From the NCBI GenBank assembly GCA_947627745.1, contig CANQXH010000002.1, positions 1-63,191 on the forward strand: a stretch of DNA of 63,191 nt, read 5' to 3'. The notes below the pieces were generated by a model. The model was not told the origin of the DNA and ran no database searches. It saw only the letters and a list, made by a program, of their open reading frames with translations. The stretch is from an uncultured Oscillospiraceae bacterium. Its GTDB lineage: Bacteria > Bacillota > Clostridia > Oscillospirales > Oscillospiraceae. This document shows, one piece after another, positions 33,285-42,221 of this stretch. The position numbers and the translations under genes are program-made. How positions within the stretch are numbered: the first letter of the stretch is position 1; each line of letters starts with the position of its first letter.

Positions 33285-34634
33285 TTAAAAACCAAAGCCG
33301 CCCCGGAAGCCGCCCATGCCCCGCATGCGCTTCATTTTCTTCCCGGCACCGGGGCCGGAGAACTGGCGGATCATGGCGCGCATCTGCTCAAAGGACTTGA
33401 GCAGCCGGTTCACGTCCTCTACCCGGAGTCCCGCGCCGGCGGCGATCCGCTTTTTCCGGCTGGCGCCGATGATGTTGGGATTTTCCCGTTCCCGGGGGGT
33501 CATGGACAGAATGATGGCCTCGGTGTGGGCCATGGCCTTCTCATCCAGCTGGACGTTTTTCAGATTGGCGCCGCCGGGAATCTGGGCAAGAATATCCTGC
33601 ATGGAACCCATGCTCTTGAGCTGAACCAGCTGATCGTAGAAGTCCTGGAGGGTGAAGCGGTTGGACTTGAGCTTTTCCTCCATCTCGGCGGCCTTTTTGG
33701 CGTCGTAGGCCTTTTCCGCCTTTTCAATGAGGCTCAGCACGTCCCCCATGCCCAGGATCCGGGACGCCATCCGGTCGGGGTGGAAGACCTCGATATCCTC
33801 CAGCTTTTCGCCCATACCGGCAAATTTGATGGGCTTGCCGGTGACGGCCCGGACCGACAGGGCCGCGCCGCCTCTGGCGTCGCCGTCCAGCTTGGTCAGC
33901 ATCACGGAATCGATGTCCAGCCACTCGTTGAAGCTCTGGGCAGCGTTCACCGCGTCCTGGCCGGTCATGGCGTCCACCACCAGCATAATTTCGTCCGGCG
34001 TCACGGCGGCCTTGATATTTTTCAGCTCCTCCATCAGCTTTTCGTCGATGTGGAGCCGGCCGGCGGTGTCCAGGAACACCATGTCGTGGCCCCGCTGGCG
34101 GGCATAGCGCACCGCCTCCTTGGCGATGGTGACGGGGTTTTCCTGGCCCATTTCAAAGACCGGGATCCCCAGCTTTTCGCCGCAGACCTTCAGCTGGGTG
34201 ATGGCGGCGGGACGGTAGATATCGCAGGCCACCAGCAGGGGATTTTTCCCCTGGCGCTTCATCAGGCCCGCCAGCTTGGAGCCGTTTGTGGTTTTGCCGG
34301 CGCCCTGGAGTCCCACCAGCATCACCACCGTGGGCCCGTTGGGGTTTGTGGTGATGTGCCGGGCCTCGCTGCCCATGAGCTTAGTCAGCTCCTCGTTCAC
34401 GATCTTCACGATCATTTGGGCGGGGGTCAGGGATTCCAGCACGTCCGCGCCGACGCAGCGCTCTGTGGCGGTCTTGGTAAAGTCCTTGACCACCTTGTAG
34501 CTCACGTCGGCCTCCAGCAGCGCCATACGGATCTCCCGCATGGCCTCCTTCACGTCGGCTTCCTTTAGGCGGCCCTTGCCCCGGAGCTTCTTAAAGGCGG
34601 CGGTTATTTTTTCGGTCAGTCCTTCAAAAGCCAT
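33285..34634 (-). CDS. ffh: Signal recognition particle protein Ffh (SRP54)
   Basis: 449-aa NG-M GTPase that targets membrane proteins with 4.5S/6S SRP RNA. Walker A region LQGAGKTT at about 109-116, DTAGR, and the TKLDGDARGG stretch are present, followed by a Met-rich M domain ending in a Gly/Arg-rich tail. The upstream ylxM overlaps none but is 3 nt away; the pair is conserved in Firmicutes. The SRP RNA itself is not in this window. Confidence 0.98.
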   Translation of the reverse strand: MAFEGLTEKITAAFKKLRGKGRLKEADVKEAMREIRMALLEADVSYKVVKDFTKTATERCVGADVLESLTPAQMIVKIVNEELTKLMGSEARHITTNPNGPTVVMLVGLQGAGKTTNGSKLAGLMKRQGKNPLLVACDIYRPAAITQLKVCGEKLGIPVFEMGQENPVTIAKEAVRYARQRGHDMVFLDTAGRLHIDEKLMEELKNIKAAVTPDEIMLVVDAMTGQDAVNAAQSFNEWLDIDSVMLTKLDGDARGGAALSVRAVTGKPIKFAGMGEKLEDIEVFHPDRMASRILGMGDVLSLIEKAEKAYDAKKAAEMEEKLKSNRFTLQDFYDQLVQLKSMGSMQDILAQIPGGANLKNVQLDEKAMAHTEAIILSMTPRERENPNIIGASRKKRIAAGAGLRVEDVNRLLKSFEQMRAMIRQFSGPGAGKKMKRMRGMGGFRGGFGF

Positions 34635-34637
34635 GGT

Positions 34638-34982
34638 TTACTCCTCAAGTGCGGAGGCGGAGCGCAGAATGTCCGACGCCAGGGCGCGGACCCGGGGATC
34701 AGAATGATCCGCCAGGGCTTCCGCCGCCTGCCGGATCAGGGCCGCCGCCTGACGGCACTGCCGGTCCCGGCGGAGACATCCGGTTTTCTCCTCCATTTTA
34801 ACAAGCAGGGCCTCGGCCCGGCTCAGCATATCGTGAACGCCCTGACGGCTGACCTGGAGCTCCTGGGCCATCTCCCCCAGGGATAGGTCCTGGTTGTAGC
34901 GCAGATCGATGCACTGCCGCTGCTTCTCCGTGAGCAAGTCGCCGTAATAGTCATATAGCAGCGTCATTTCCACAGCTTCCAT
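34638..34982 (-). CDS. ylxM: YlxM family putative DNA-binding/SRP-associated protein
   Basis: 114 aa with an N-terminal sigma70-region-4-like HTH (LTEKQRQCIDLRYNQDLSLG, then SRQGVHDMLSRAE). YlxM is encoded beside ffh and in streptococci interacts with SRP. First gene of the operon, 38 nt from its -10. The C-terminal 40 residues are Ala-rich helix and longer than usual for YlxM. Confidence 0.93.
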   Translation of the reverse strand: MEAVEMTLLYDYYGDLLTEKQRQCIDLRYNQDLSLGEMAQELQVSRQGVHDMLSRAEALLVKMEEKTGCLRRDRQCRQAAALIRQAAEALADHSDPRVRALASDILRSASALEE

Positions 34983-35019
34983 GGCGGCCTCCTGTCAAGG
35001 TGCTTTCTTGACAGTGGAC

Positions 35020-35048
35020 ATTATACGGCATCCGGGCGGCTTTGTCAA
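35020..35048 (-). promoter_or_regulatory. Consensus SigA promoter of the ylxM-ffh-rpsP-...-sir2 operon
   Basis: Minus strand: TTGACA (35048-35043), 17-nt spacer, TATAAT (35025-35020). Exact consensus; the only promoter found for the seven-gene operon. Confidence 0.92.
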
Positions 35049-35065
35049 GTGTTTTTCCTTTACAT

Positions 35066-35704
35066 TCACCCAATTTTATACCACTTTGCCAGAGCTTCCG
35101 TCTTCCGAAACCCCAGGCTCTGGTATAGCGCCAGGGCCTTCCCGTTAACGGAAGCCACCTCCAGGGTGATCTCCGGTCCCTCCAGCGCCTTTGCCAGGGC
35201 CAGTACCGCCGCCCTTCCGCCGCCGGGGGCCAGGGCGGCCACGGCATGGATCTCGTTTTCCGCCCCCTTGGCGATCCCCACAGTCTGTCCCGCAAGCCGG
35301 ACGAAAAACGCCTCCCGGGCTTTCAGCACGGCCTGTCCCAGATTGGGGCTCAGCCATACCGCGTTGGGCACGGTCCGGAATTTCCGGTTGTACAAGGCTG
35401 CCCATTCTTCCAGCGTCTCCGCTATCACCGGGATCAGCTCCGCCTGAGATTGGGGTAGACGGGCCTTTTGGGCCGTCATGCGCCAAATTTCCGTGGAGAG
35501 GAGTCCACCTTCCGGCTCCGGCAGCCCGGCGGCGTATACCGCTTCGGCCCCGGCGGCCCGGCAAAACTGGGCGCACTCGGCGGCCAGCGCTTTCCCGTCC
35601 CGGGCCGAGAGGATCCGGACATAGGCGGTCCCAAATCCCGGGACGGAGCCCAGGATCAAATTCGCGGCCCCATTTTCGGTAGTAAACAGGGGAATATCCT
35701 TCAT
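35066..35704 (-). CDS. GNAT family N-acetyltransferase
   Basis: 212-aa protein. The C-terminal half shows GNAT features: VRLAGQTVGIAKGAEN, a GGGRAAVLALAKALEGP acetyl-CoA-loop-like stretch and the closing LYQSLGFRKTEALAKWY, typical of the last beta-alpha unit. The N-terminal half is diverged. The start follows AAAAGGAGGA. Substrate unknown; it is divergent from the HAD phosphatase. Confidence 0.75.
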   Translation of the reverse strand: MKDIPLFTTENGAANLILGSVPGFGTAYVRILSARDGKALAAECAQFCRAAGAEAVYAAGLPEPEGGLLSTEIWRMTAQKARLPQSQAELIPVIAETLEEWAALYNRKFRTVPNAVWLSPNLGQAVLKAREAFFVRLAGQTVGIAKGAENEIHAVAALAPGGGRAAVLALAKALEGPEITLEVASVNGKALALYQSLGFRKTEALAKWYKIG

Positions 35705-35726
35705 TTTTCCTCCTTTTCCCGAATAT

Positions 35727-35756
35727 TTGACAAACGCCGGGCCCATGTGCTATAAT
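35727..35756 (+). promoter_or_regulatory. SigA promoter of the HAD phosphatase gene
   Basis: TTGACA (35727-35732), 18-nt spacer, TATAAT (35751-35756). The RBS and ATG follow within 26 nt. Confidence 0.85.
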
Positions 35757-35781
35757 CCCCCCAGTAAAGGGGGCGTTTTGA

Positions 35782-36447
35782 ATGGAACGGGCGGTATTTT
35801 TCGATCTGGACGGGACCCTCACCGACTCGGGGGAGGGGATCCTCAACTGCGCCGAGCTGACGCTGCGGCATTTTTCCCTGCCGGTGCCGGACCGGGCGGC
35901 CCTGCGGGTCTTTGTGGGCCCGCCCCTGCGGGACACCTTTCTCCGCTTCGGCGTTCCGGCGGAGCGGATGGAGGAGGCCATCGCGGTCTATCGGAGCCGG
36001 TATAATACCGTGGGAAAATTCGAAAATTTCCCCTATCCCGGCATCGAGGCGGCGCTGCGGCGGCTGAAAGCGGCGGGCCTGACCCTCTATGTGGCCACCT
36101 CCAAGCCGGAAGCGCTGTCCATCGAGATTCTGACCCATTTCGGCCTTGCTCCCTATTTTGACCGGATCTGCGGCGGCACTCCCGACGGCAGCCGGGACGA
36201 AAAGGCTCAGGTCATTGCCTATCTCCGTACACAGATTCCCGCCTCCCAGGCGGTGATGGTGGGGGACACCGCCTTCGATGTCCTGGGGGCGGCGGCCCAC
36301 GGCATCCCCACGGTGGGGGTGTCCTGGGGCTATGGGGCGGTCCAGGCCATGAAGGACGACGGCGCGGCGGCCATCGCGGCCACGCCGGAGGAGCTGACGG
36401 ACCTTCTCCTGTCAGAAAACCTGTGGAAGGAACCTTGTGGGCGCTGA
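35782..36447 (+). CDS. HAD-superfamily phosphatase (Gph/PpaX-like)
   Basis: 221-aa HAD hydrolase. Motif I FFDLDGTLTD is at 6-15 (nucleophile D8), motif II is VATSK, motif III/IV is VMVGDTAFDVLGA. A helical cap (about 17-80) fits subclass I, like phosphoglycolate phosphatase or pyrophosphatase PpaX; exact substrate unclear. The stop lies within a hairpin shared with gltX. Confidence 0.88.
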   Translation: MERAVFFDLDGTLTDSGEGILNCAELTLRHFSLPVPDRAALRVFVGPPLRDTFLRFGVPAERMEEAIAVYRSRYNTVGKFENFPYPGIEAALRRLKAAGLTLYVATSKPEALSIEILTHFGLAPYFDRICGGTPDGSRDEKAQVIAYLRTQIPASQAVMVGDTAFDVLGAAAHGIPTVGVSWGYGAVQAMKDDGAAAIAATPEELTDLLLSENLWKEPCGR

Positions 36448-36459
36448 AGCAGCGTCCAC
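36437..36459. terminator. Hairpin between convergent HAD and gltX genes
   Basis: GTGGGCGCTG (36437-36446), loop AAG, CAGCGTCCAC (36450-36459, one G-T). It overlaps the HAD stop codon. Confidence 0.6.
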
Positions 36460-36464
36460 AGCTT

Positions 36465-38105
36465 CTATTTCAGCCCCTCCAGGGCCGCCCGGATCCGACC
36501 GTTGGCCCGGTCCCAGCCCAGGATCCCGATGACGGTGTACAGGTCCGGGGAATTGGTCTTCCCCGTGAGGGCCACCCGCAGGAAGCCGGATACATCCGCC
36601 ACACTGCCGGGGAAGGCGCTGGGATCGGCCTTGTAGGCCCGCATATCCGCCGTAAAGCCCATCTCCTCGGTGAGGGCTTTGACTTTCTCAAACCAGGCGG
36701 CGGCGTCGTCCGCCGGGTCGCAGGTCTCCAAATACCGGGTCAGCGCCTTTGCCACCGTCTCCTTGGGGAATTTGGGGTCAAATTCCGGGGCCGCCAGATA
36801 TTCATCGTAGAAAAAGCCCATGTAATCCTTAGCATCCTTCCAGGTGGCCAGGTCCTTCCGAGGCTTTTTTCCGCCCCGGCCAATGGCCAGAATGGCCTGG
36901 GCGTAAGCAGGGTCCTCCGCCAGCTTTTCCCCAAATTCCGGGTCGTATTGCTCCGCCCACTTGGTCAGCAGGTCATAGACCCGGGAGGCCGGCATCTTGG
37001 CAATGACATTTTTCGACACGTCGGTGAGCTTGGCGTAGTCAAACAGATTCCCCGCTGGGTTCAGCTTTTTGGGGCTGAAGGGGAAGGCGGCCGGGTCGGC
37101 GTCCGGGTTGGCCCGGCGCCAGTCCTCGTAGTTGGAGTTCAGCAGGGTCATGATATACTCGTATACCGCCTCCACCGGGAACCCCGCCGCCTGATAGTAG
37201 GTCAGGGCCAGCTCCGGGTCCTTCCGCTTGGACAGCTTCCGCTTGGAGGCCCCGTCCATCTTCATCAGCGGCCCGATGTGGACGTACTTGGGCAGCTTAA
37301 AGCCCAGGGCCTGGAACAGCTGGATGTGGAAGGGCAGGCTGGGCAGCCACTCGTCCCCCCGGACCACATGGGTGGTCCGCATCAGGTGGTCGTCCACCGC
37401 GTGGGCGAAGTGGTAGGTGGGGATGCCGTCGGCTTTCAGCAGCACATGATCCACGTCGTTTTCCGTCACCGTCAGAGTCCCCTTCACCAGATCATTGAAC
37501 TTAAACTGGCGGCGGCTGTCTCCCGGGCTGCGGAACCGGAGGACCCAGGGCTTCCCGGCGTCCAAGGCGGCCTTTACTTCCTCCAGGGGCCGGTCCCGCC
37601 AGACGGCATACTTTCCATAGTAGCCGGTGGTCTCCTTGTTGGCCTCCTGCCGCTCCCGCATGGTGGATAATTCCTCCTCCGTGCAGAAGCAGGGGTAGGC
37701 CATGCCCTTTTCCACCAGGAGTTTGGCGTAAACGTGGTAAATTTCCGCCCGCTGCCGCTGGCGGTAGGGGCCGTAATCCCCTGAATCGCCCTCCACGGTG
37801 GCGCCTTCATCAAAGGCGATGCCGTAGTGCTTCAGGCTTTCAATCAGGACCTCCACCGCACCGGGGACCTCCCGCTTGGCGTCGGTGTCCTCCACCCGGA
37901 GGAACAGCACGCCGCCGGTGCGGTGGGCCATCCGCTCGGAGGTCAGGCCCTGGACCAGATTGCCCAGGTGGACAAAGCCGGTGGGGGAGGGGGCCATCCG
38001 GGTGACTACCGCCCCTTCGGGCAGATTTCGGGGGGGATATTGGGCCTCCAGCTCCTCGGGGGTCTTGGTAACATGGGGAAATAAAAGCTGAGAAAGGGTC
38101 TCCAT
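36465..38105 (-). CDS. gltX: Glutamyl-tRNA synthetase
   Basis: Class I aminoacyl-tRNA synthetase, 546 aa. HIGH-type motif PSPTGFVHLGNL is at about 38-49 and KMSKS-type motif KLSKRK near 297. It is longer than the usual 480-500 aa, with an N-terminal extension (METLSQLLFPHVTKTPEELE) seen in Clostridial forms. Start 38105 is set by AAAGGAAGG. Whether it also charges tRNA-Gln is open; no gatCAB genes are visible here. Divergent from trpS. Confidence 0.96.
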   Translation of the reverse strand: METLSQLLFPHVTKTPEELEAQYPPRNLPEGAVVTRMAPSPTGFVHLGNLVQGLTSERMAHRTGGVLFLRVEDTDAKREVPGAVEVLIESLKHYGIAFDEGATVEGDSGDYGPYRQRQRAEIYHVYAKLLVEKGMAYPCFCTEEELSTMRERQEANKETTGYYGKYAVWRDRPLEEVKAALDAGKPWVLRFRSPGDSRRQFKFNDLVKGTLTVTENDVDHVLLKADGIPTYHFAHAVDDHLMRTTHVVRGDEWLPSLPFHIQLFQALGFKLPKYVHIGPLMKMDGASKRKLSKRKDPELALTYYQAAGFPVEAVYEYIMTLLNSNYEDWRRANPDADPAAFPFSPKKLNPAGNLFDYAKLTDVSKNVIAKMPASRVYDLLTKWAEQYDPEFGEKLAEDPAYAQAILAIGRGGKKPRKDLATWKDAKDYMGFFYDEYLAAPEFDPKFPKETVAKALTRYLETCDPADDAAAWFEKVKALTEEMGFTADMRAYKADPSAFPGSVADVSGFLRVALTGKTNSPDLYTVIGILGWDRANGRIRAALEGLK

Positions 38106-38134
38106 AGCGCTACCTTCCTTTAGATGTTTGCACC

Positions 38135-38163
38135 ATGATACCATTTTCCGGCGGGAAAGTCAA
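38135..38163 (-). promoter_or_regulatory. SigA promoter of gltX
   Basis: Minus strand: TTGACT (38163-38158), 17-nt spacer, TATCAT (38140-38135). Only 8 nt separate its -35 from the -35 of trpS. Confidence 0.8.
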
Positions 38164-38171
38164 TTTCTTCG

Positions 38172-38200
38172 TTGCGTTTTTCTCCCCGCTGTGGTACAAT
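38172..38200 (+). promoter_or_regulatory. SigA promoter of trpS
   Basis: TTGCGT (38172-38177), 17-nt spacer, TACAAT (38195-38200), 28 nt before the ATG; no T-box fits in this space. Confidence 0.75.
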
Positions 38201-38227
38201 ACAGAAAAATAAAAAGAGGGGTTAACC

Positions 38228-39229
38228 ATGGAAGAAGCAAAAAAGACCATGCTCTCCGGCATCAAGCCCAGCGGGGACCTGACCCTGGGCAGCTACCTGG
38301 GGGCCATTAAAAACTGGGCGGCCCGGGCGGAGGAATACGACTGCTATTATTTCATGGCGGACCTCCACGCCATCACCGTCCGGCAGAACCCGGCGGACCT
38401 GCGCCGCCGGACCCTGGAGCAGCTGGCCCAGTACATTGCCTGCGGCCTGGACCCGGAGAAAAACACCCTGTTTATCCAGAGCCACGTCCACCAGCACGCG
38501 GAGCTGGGCTGGGTTCTGAACTGCTACGCCATGTTCGGCGAGCTCTCCCGGATGACCCAGTTTAAGGACAAGAGCGCCAAAAACGCGGACAATATCAACG
38601 GCGGCCTGTTCACCTATCCCTGTCTGATGGCGGCGGATATCCTGCTCTATCAGCCGGACTATGTGCCGGTGGGAGACGACCAGAGGCAGCATGTGGAGCT
38701 GTGCCATACCATCGCCCGCCGGTTCAACGGCGTTTACGGCGACGTGTTCAAGCTGCCGGAGCCCTACATTCCCAAGGTGGGGGCCCGGATCATGAGCCTG
38801 TCGGACCCCACCTCCAAGATGTCCAAATCCGAGGAGGAGAACGGCGGCACCGTGCTGCTGATGGACCCGCCGGAGACCATCGCCCGGCTGTTCAAGCGGG
38901 CGGTGACGGATTCGGAGACCTTTGTTCACTATGACCCGGCCCGGAAGCCCGGCGTCTCCAACCTCATGACCATCTACTCCGCCGTCACCGGCAAGAGCTA
39001 CGACGAGATCGAGGCGGAGTTTGCCGGCCAGGGCTACGGCGTTTTCAAGCCCGCCGTGGGGGAGGCGGTCATTGAGACCCTCCGGCCCATCCGGGAGGAG
39101 GCAAGCCGCCTGATGAAGGACAAGGCCTACCTGGAGGGCGTCTACCGGGCCGGCGCCGAAAAGGCCAGCCATATTGCGGAGAAGACCCTGCGGAAGGTCT
39201 ATAAAAAGGTGGGCTTCGTGGCCCGCTGA
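38228..39229 (+). CDS. trpS: Tryptophanyl-tRNA synthetase
   Basis: Class I synthetase, 333 aa, normal length. HIGH-type motif TLGSYLG (about 19-25, preceded by GIKPSGDL) and KMSKS at about 199-203 (SKMSKSEEE). The short leader excludes a T-box, unlike alaS in this window. A terminator follows at 39269. Confidence 0.97.
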   Translation: MEEAKKTMLSGIKPSGDLTLGSYLGAIKNWAARAEEYDCYYFMADLHAITVRQNPADLRRRTLEQLAQYIACGLDPEKNTLFIQSHVHQHAELGWVLNCYAMFGELSRMTQFKDKSAKNADNINGGLFTYPCLMAADILLYQPDYVPVGDDQRQHVELCHTIARRFNGVYGDVFKLPEPYIPKVGARIMSLSDPTSKMSKSEEENGGTVLLMDPPETIARLFKRAVTDSETFVHYDPARKPGVSNLMTIYSAVTGKSYDEIEAEFAGQGYGVFKPAVGEAVIETLRPIREEASRLMKDKAYLEGVYRAGAEKASHIAEKTLRKVYKKVGFVAR

Positions 39230-39268
39230 CAGGCTGGGGCCCTTTTTCCACCAAAATACCACGCCCAT

Positions 39269-39298
39269 CCGGCTGCCCAAGGGCAGCCGGAAGTTTTT
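39269..39298 (+). terminator. Terminator after trpS
   Basis: CCGGCTGCCC (39269-39278), loop AA, GGGCAGCCGG (39281-39290), AAG and six T. Confidence 0.8.
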
Positions 39299-39321
39299 TG
39301 CGGAAAAATGGAAAAACCCTC

Positions 39322-39350
39322 TTGACAAAACTGTGCTTACTGTATATACT
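39322..39350 (+). promoter_or_regulatory. SigA promoter of the GntR-ABC operon
   Basis: TTGACA (39322-39327), 17-nt spacer, TATACT (39345-39350). Confidence 0.85.
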
Positions 39351-39362
39351 GTTCATATACAG
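39340..39362 (+). promoter_or_regulatory. GntR (YtrA-type) operator
   Basis: CTGTATAT (39340-39347) and ATATACAG (39355-39362) with a 7-nt centre, overlapping the -10. Autoregulation by the adjacent GntR protein is likely. Confidence 0.8.
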
Positions 39363-39382
39363 ACAACTAAAGGGGTGAGCGT

Positions 39383-39754
39383 TTGCAGATCTACATTGAC
39401 AATCACAGCGGCGCGCCGATCTACGACCAGATCTTCCGCCAGCTTCGGGACCAGATCATCTCCGGGGCCCTGCCGCCGGAGACGGCGCTGCCCTCCATCC
39501 GCAACCTGGCCAAGGATCTTCGGATCAGCGTCATCACCACCAAGCGGGCCTATGACGAGCTGGAGCGGGAGGGCTTTCTCTACACCGTGGCGGGGAAGGG
39601 CTGCTTTGTGGCGCCCCGGAACGTGGAGCTGCTCCGGGAGGAAAATTTGAAGCAAATTGAGTCGCTGCTGGCCCAGGCCGCCCGCCTGGCGGCCAGCTGC
39701 AATCTGAGCCGGGAAGAGTTACAGGAAATGCTCCGGCTGACATGGGAGGATTGA
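39383..39754 (+). CDS. GntR family (YtrA subfamily) transcriptional regulator
   Basis: 123 aa with TTG start preceded by AAGGGGTGAG. The N-terminal winged helix (APIYDQIFRQLRDQIISGAL, then LPSIRNLAKDLRISVITTKRAY) is typical; the short helical tail without a large effector domain defines the YtrA subfamily, usually fused in operons with ABC exporters that respond to cell-wall stress. ABC genes follow directly. Confidence 0.93.
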   Translation: MQIYIDNHSGAPIYDQIFRQLRDQIISGALPPETALPSIRNLAKDLRISVITTKRAYDELEREGFLYTVAGKGCFVAPRNVELLREENLKQIESLLAQAARLAASCNLSREELQEMLRLTWED

Positions 39755-39755
39755 C

Positions 39756-40613
39756 ATGAACGCACTGGAAGTCAGAGACCTGACCAAGCATTACAAAAAT
39801 TTCACCCTGGACCGCCTCTCCTTTGACCTGCCCATGGGCAGCGTCCTGGGCCTGATCGGGGAGAACGGGGCCGGGAAAAGCACCACCTTGAAGCTGATTT
39901 TGGAGATCGCCAAAAAGGACGGCGGCACCGTGTCCGTCCTGGGCAGCAAGCCCGGGGAGCGGCTGCCCAAGGAGCGGATCGGCGTGGTGATGGACGAGGT
40001 GGGGATCCACGGCTGCCTCTCCGCCCGGGACCTGGGCCGGATTCTCTCCGGCGTCTACCCCAACTGGGACCGGGCCGCCTACGACGCCTACCTGAAACGC
40101 ATGGATTTGGACCCCAAAAAGCAGTTCAAGTCCTATTCCCGGGGCATGAAGATGAAGCTGGGCATCGCCGCGGCGCTGTCCCACGACCCCCAGCTTCTGA
40201 TCCTGGACGAGGCCACCAGCGGCCTGGACCCGGTGATCCGGGACGAGGTGACGGACCTGTTCAGCGAGTTCACCCGGGACGAAAATCGGGCGGTGCTGAT
40301 CTCGTCCCACATCGTCAGCGACCTGGAAAAGATTTGCGATTACATCGCCTTTCTCCACAAGGGCCGCCTGCTCCTGTTTGAGGAAAAGGACCGGCTCAAG
40401 GAGCGCTGCGGCCTGCTCCAATGTACGGCGGAGGAGCTTTCCACCCTGCCCGCCGGGGTGGTGCTGGGCCGGAAGGTCACGCCTTACGGTGTCCAGGCCC
40501 TGGTGGACCGGGGGGACGTCCCGGCGGGGCTGCACATCAGCCCGGTGGATCTGGAGCAGATTTTCATTTTCATGGTAAAGGAGGCGCAGCCGGATGCTTG
40601 GCCTACTGTATAA
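39756..40613 (+). CDS. ABC transporter ATP-binding protein
   Basis: 285-aa ATPase of an ABC-2 exporter. Walker A GENGAGKST at about 36-44, signature YSRGMKMKL (degenerate LSGGQ, as common for bacitracin-type exporters), Walker B LLILDEATSGLDP. The start follows GGGAGGA, 1 nt after the gntR stop. The end overlaps the first permease gene by 20 nt. Confidence 0.93.
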   Translation: MNALEVRDLTKHYKNFTLDRLSFDLPMGSVLGLIGENGAGKSTTLKLILEIAKKDGGTVSVLGSKPGERLPKERIGVVMDEVGIHGCLSARDLGRILSGVYPNWDRAAYDAYLKRMDLDPKKQFKSYSRGMKMKLGIAAALSHDPQLLILDEATSGLDPVIRDEVTDLFSEFTRDENRAVLISSHIVSDLEKICDYIAFLHKGRLLLFEEKDRLKERCGLLQCTAEELSTLPAGVVLGRKVTPYGVQALVDRGDVPAGLHISPVDLEQIFIFMVKEAQPDAWPTV

Positions 40614-41217
40614 GGATTTTCTGCTGCTGTGGAAGCAGTATCTGTTCTTTTTCTTCGCCATGGCCTTTGCCATGATGGTGGGGGTGACAGCGACAGTGAC
40701 CAATCTGTTTTTTGTGCTGTTTCCCGTGCTGTACACGGCGGTGCTGCCCCCCAGCCTGGTGAGCATGGAGGAGCGGGAGCGCTGGACGGCCTTCGCCCTG
40801 ACAATGCCCCCCTCCCGCCGGACCATGGTGACGGAAAAATACCTCCTGGGCCTGCTGCTGTGTCTGATCATGGGGCTGCTGAACATGGCTTTCAGCCTGG
40901 TCTTCTTGGCCCTGGGCGAGGCGGTGGATCTGGCCGCTCGATTGCAGCTCACGGCCTTGGGAATGGCCTTCGGGCTGGGGTTAATGGCGGTCCAGTTCCC
41001 CCTGGTCTATTGGCTGGGGGCGGAGCGGGCGGTAATCGCCACCTCCGTGGTAGCCGGGCTTGTCTGCGGCGGCTCGGCGATCTTCAGCTTTTCCGGCGTT
41101 CTCCGGCCCCAGGGCCTGCCGGTCCAGCCCCTGCTGGGGGTGTTCCTGGTGGAGCTGCCGCTGCTGGCCGGGTCCTGGGCCCTGTCCCAGTGGCTGTTCG
41201 GCCGCCGGAGCCTGTGA
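40594..41217 (+). CDS. ABC-2-type transporter membrane protein 1
   Basis: 207 aa, six predicted membrane spans, starting MLGLLYKDFLLLWKQY, an N-terminus frequent in permeases of YtrA-controlled exporters (ABC2_membrane/DUF5058-like). It overlaps the ATPase gene by 20 nt and shows similarity in layout to the next permease, so a heterodimer is likely. Substrate unknown. Confidence 0.82.
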   Translation: MLGLLYKDFLLLWKQYLFFFFAMAFAMMVGVTATVTNLFFVLFPVLYTAVLPPSLVSMEERERWTAFALTMPPSRRTMVTEKYLLGLLLCLIMGLLNMAFSLVFLALGEAVDLAARLQLTALGMAFGLGLMAVQFPLVYWLGAERAVIATSVVAGLVCGGSAIFSFSGVLRPQGLPVQPLLGVFLVELPLLAGSWALSQWLFGRRSL

Positions 41218-41229
41218 CGGAGGCGTGTC

Positions 41230-41826
41230 ATGAAGGGCCTGCTGTATATGGATTTCACCCTTCTTCGCCGGCGGTATTGGTACGTCCTCCTGATGGCGGC
41301 GCTGTTTGGCGCCATGTCCTTTTCGGATCGGAATGTCACCTTTTTCACCTTGTATCCCTATCTGCTCCTGGCCCTGCTCCCGGCCAACCTGGTGAACATG
41401 GAGAGCGGGAGCCGGTGGTACACGATTTCGGACGCCTTGCCCCTGACCAAACGGGCGCTGGTGGGGGAGAAGTACCTGCTGGGGCTGCTCCTGCTGCTCC
41501 TGGCGGCGGCGCTGAGCCTGCTTTTTGGGTATGCCGGGGCCGCCATCGCGGAGCGGTCCATGAATTTGCCGGAGAAGCTGGCCCTGGTCCCGGTGGGCAT
41601 CGCGCTGGGGATGCTGATGATCGCCATCCAGCACCTGGCCACCTATGCCCTGGGGCCGTGGTGGGGCGCGCTGACGGTGATATTGAATGTATTGTTGTTT
41701 ATCGTTTTGGCCCTCCATGTTCCCAATATCCCCCAGGTGGGCCTGCCGCTTCTGCTGATCTCGTCGATTTTGTACGCCGCCTCCTGGCTGGCCTCCGCCG
41801 CCTTTGTCACCCGGCGCGAGCGATAA
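41230..41826 (+). CDS. ABC-2-type transporter membrane protein 2
   Basis: 198 aa, six predicted spans, beginning MKGLLYMDFTLLRRRYW, parallel to the preceding permease (MLGLLYKDFLLLWKQY) and also containing a conserved ESGSRWYT/EERERWTA-type loop followed by (L/M)TKRALV/RRTMV and EKYLLGLLL. The two are probably paralogues forming the transmembrane dimer. Confidence 0.82.
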   Translation: MKGLLYMDFTLLRRRYWYVLLMAALFGAMSFSDRNVTFFTLYPYLLLALLPANLVNMESGSRWYTISDALPLTKRALVGEKYLLGLLLLLLAAALSLLFGYAGAAIAERSMNLPEKLALVPVGIALGMLMIAIQHLATYALGPWWGALTVILNVLLFIVLALHVPNIPQVGLPLLLISSILYAASWLASAAFVTRRER

Positions 41827-41830
41827 AAAA

Positions 41831-41858
41831 GACCGCCTCCCCACCCGGGGAGGCGGTC
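41831..41858 (-). terminator. Terminator shared by the ABC operon and the XRE gene
   Basis: GACCGCCTCCCC (41831-41842), loop ACCC, GGGGAGGCGGTC (41847-41858). On the minus strand six T follow; it overlaps the XRE stop. Confidence 0.8.
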
Positions 41859-42183
41859 AGCTGTCTTTGGACAGCAGATAGTCCCAATATTTTTCCAAGG
41901 CCCTCTGGTCCTCTGGGGACAGCCGTTCCCACCGGTCCAGGAGGGCTTTTTGCCCCTCCGAAAGGGGGAAGACCACCGGTTCCGGCCCAAAAAACTGGCT
42001 CAGCGTGATTCCAAATCCATTGCAGATCCGGCTCAGTGTATAAATTGACGGCGCGTTGGTCCTCCGGAGCATCATGCAAAGGGTAGAGTAGGTGACGCCG
42101 CTCTCTTTCGCGAGCCTGTAAAGGGACCAGCCCCGCTCTTTGCACAGCGATTCGATTCTTCTGATAACCTCCTGCTCTTCCAT
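41857..42183 (-). CDS. XRE-family helix-turn-helix regulator
   Basis: 108 aa. N-terminal HTH_3 domain (ESLCKERGWSLYRLAKESGV, TYSTLCMMLRR) at about 8-62 and a C-terminal helical part (LSEGQKALLDRWERLSPEDQ). ATG 42183 follows GGAGGCG; a TTG 15 nt upstream is less likely. It is divergent from the LRR surface protein, and the 170-nt gap has a 10-bp inverted repeat near the -35 of that gene, a likely operator. Confidence 0.88.
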   Translation of the reverse strand: MEEQEVIRRIESLCKERGWSLYRLAKESGVTYSTLCMMLRRTNAPSIYTLSRICNGFGITLSQFFGPEPVVFPLSEGQKALLDRWERLSPEDQRALEKYWDYLLSKDS

Positions 42184-42221
42184 ACCCTTCGCCTCCAATC
42201 TAGTATTATTCTATCCCTTAT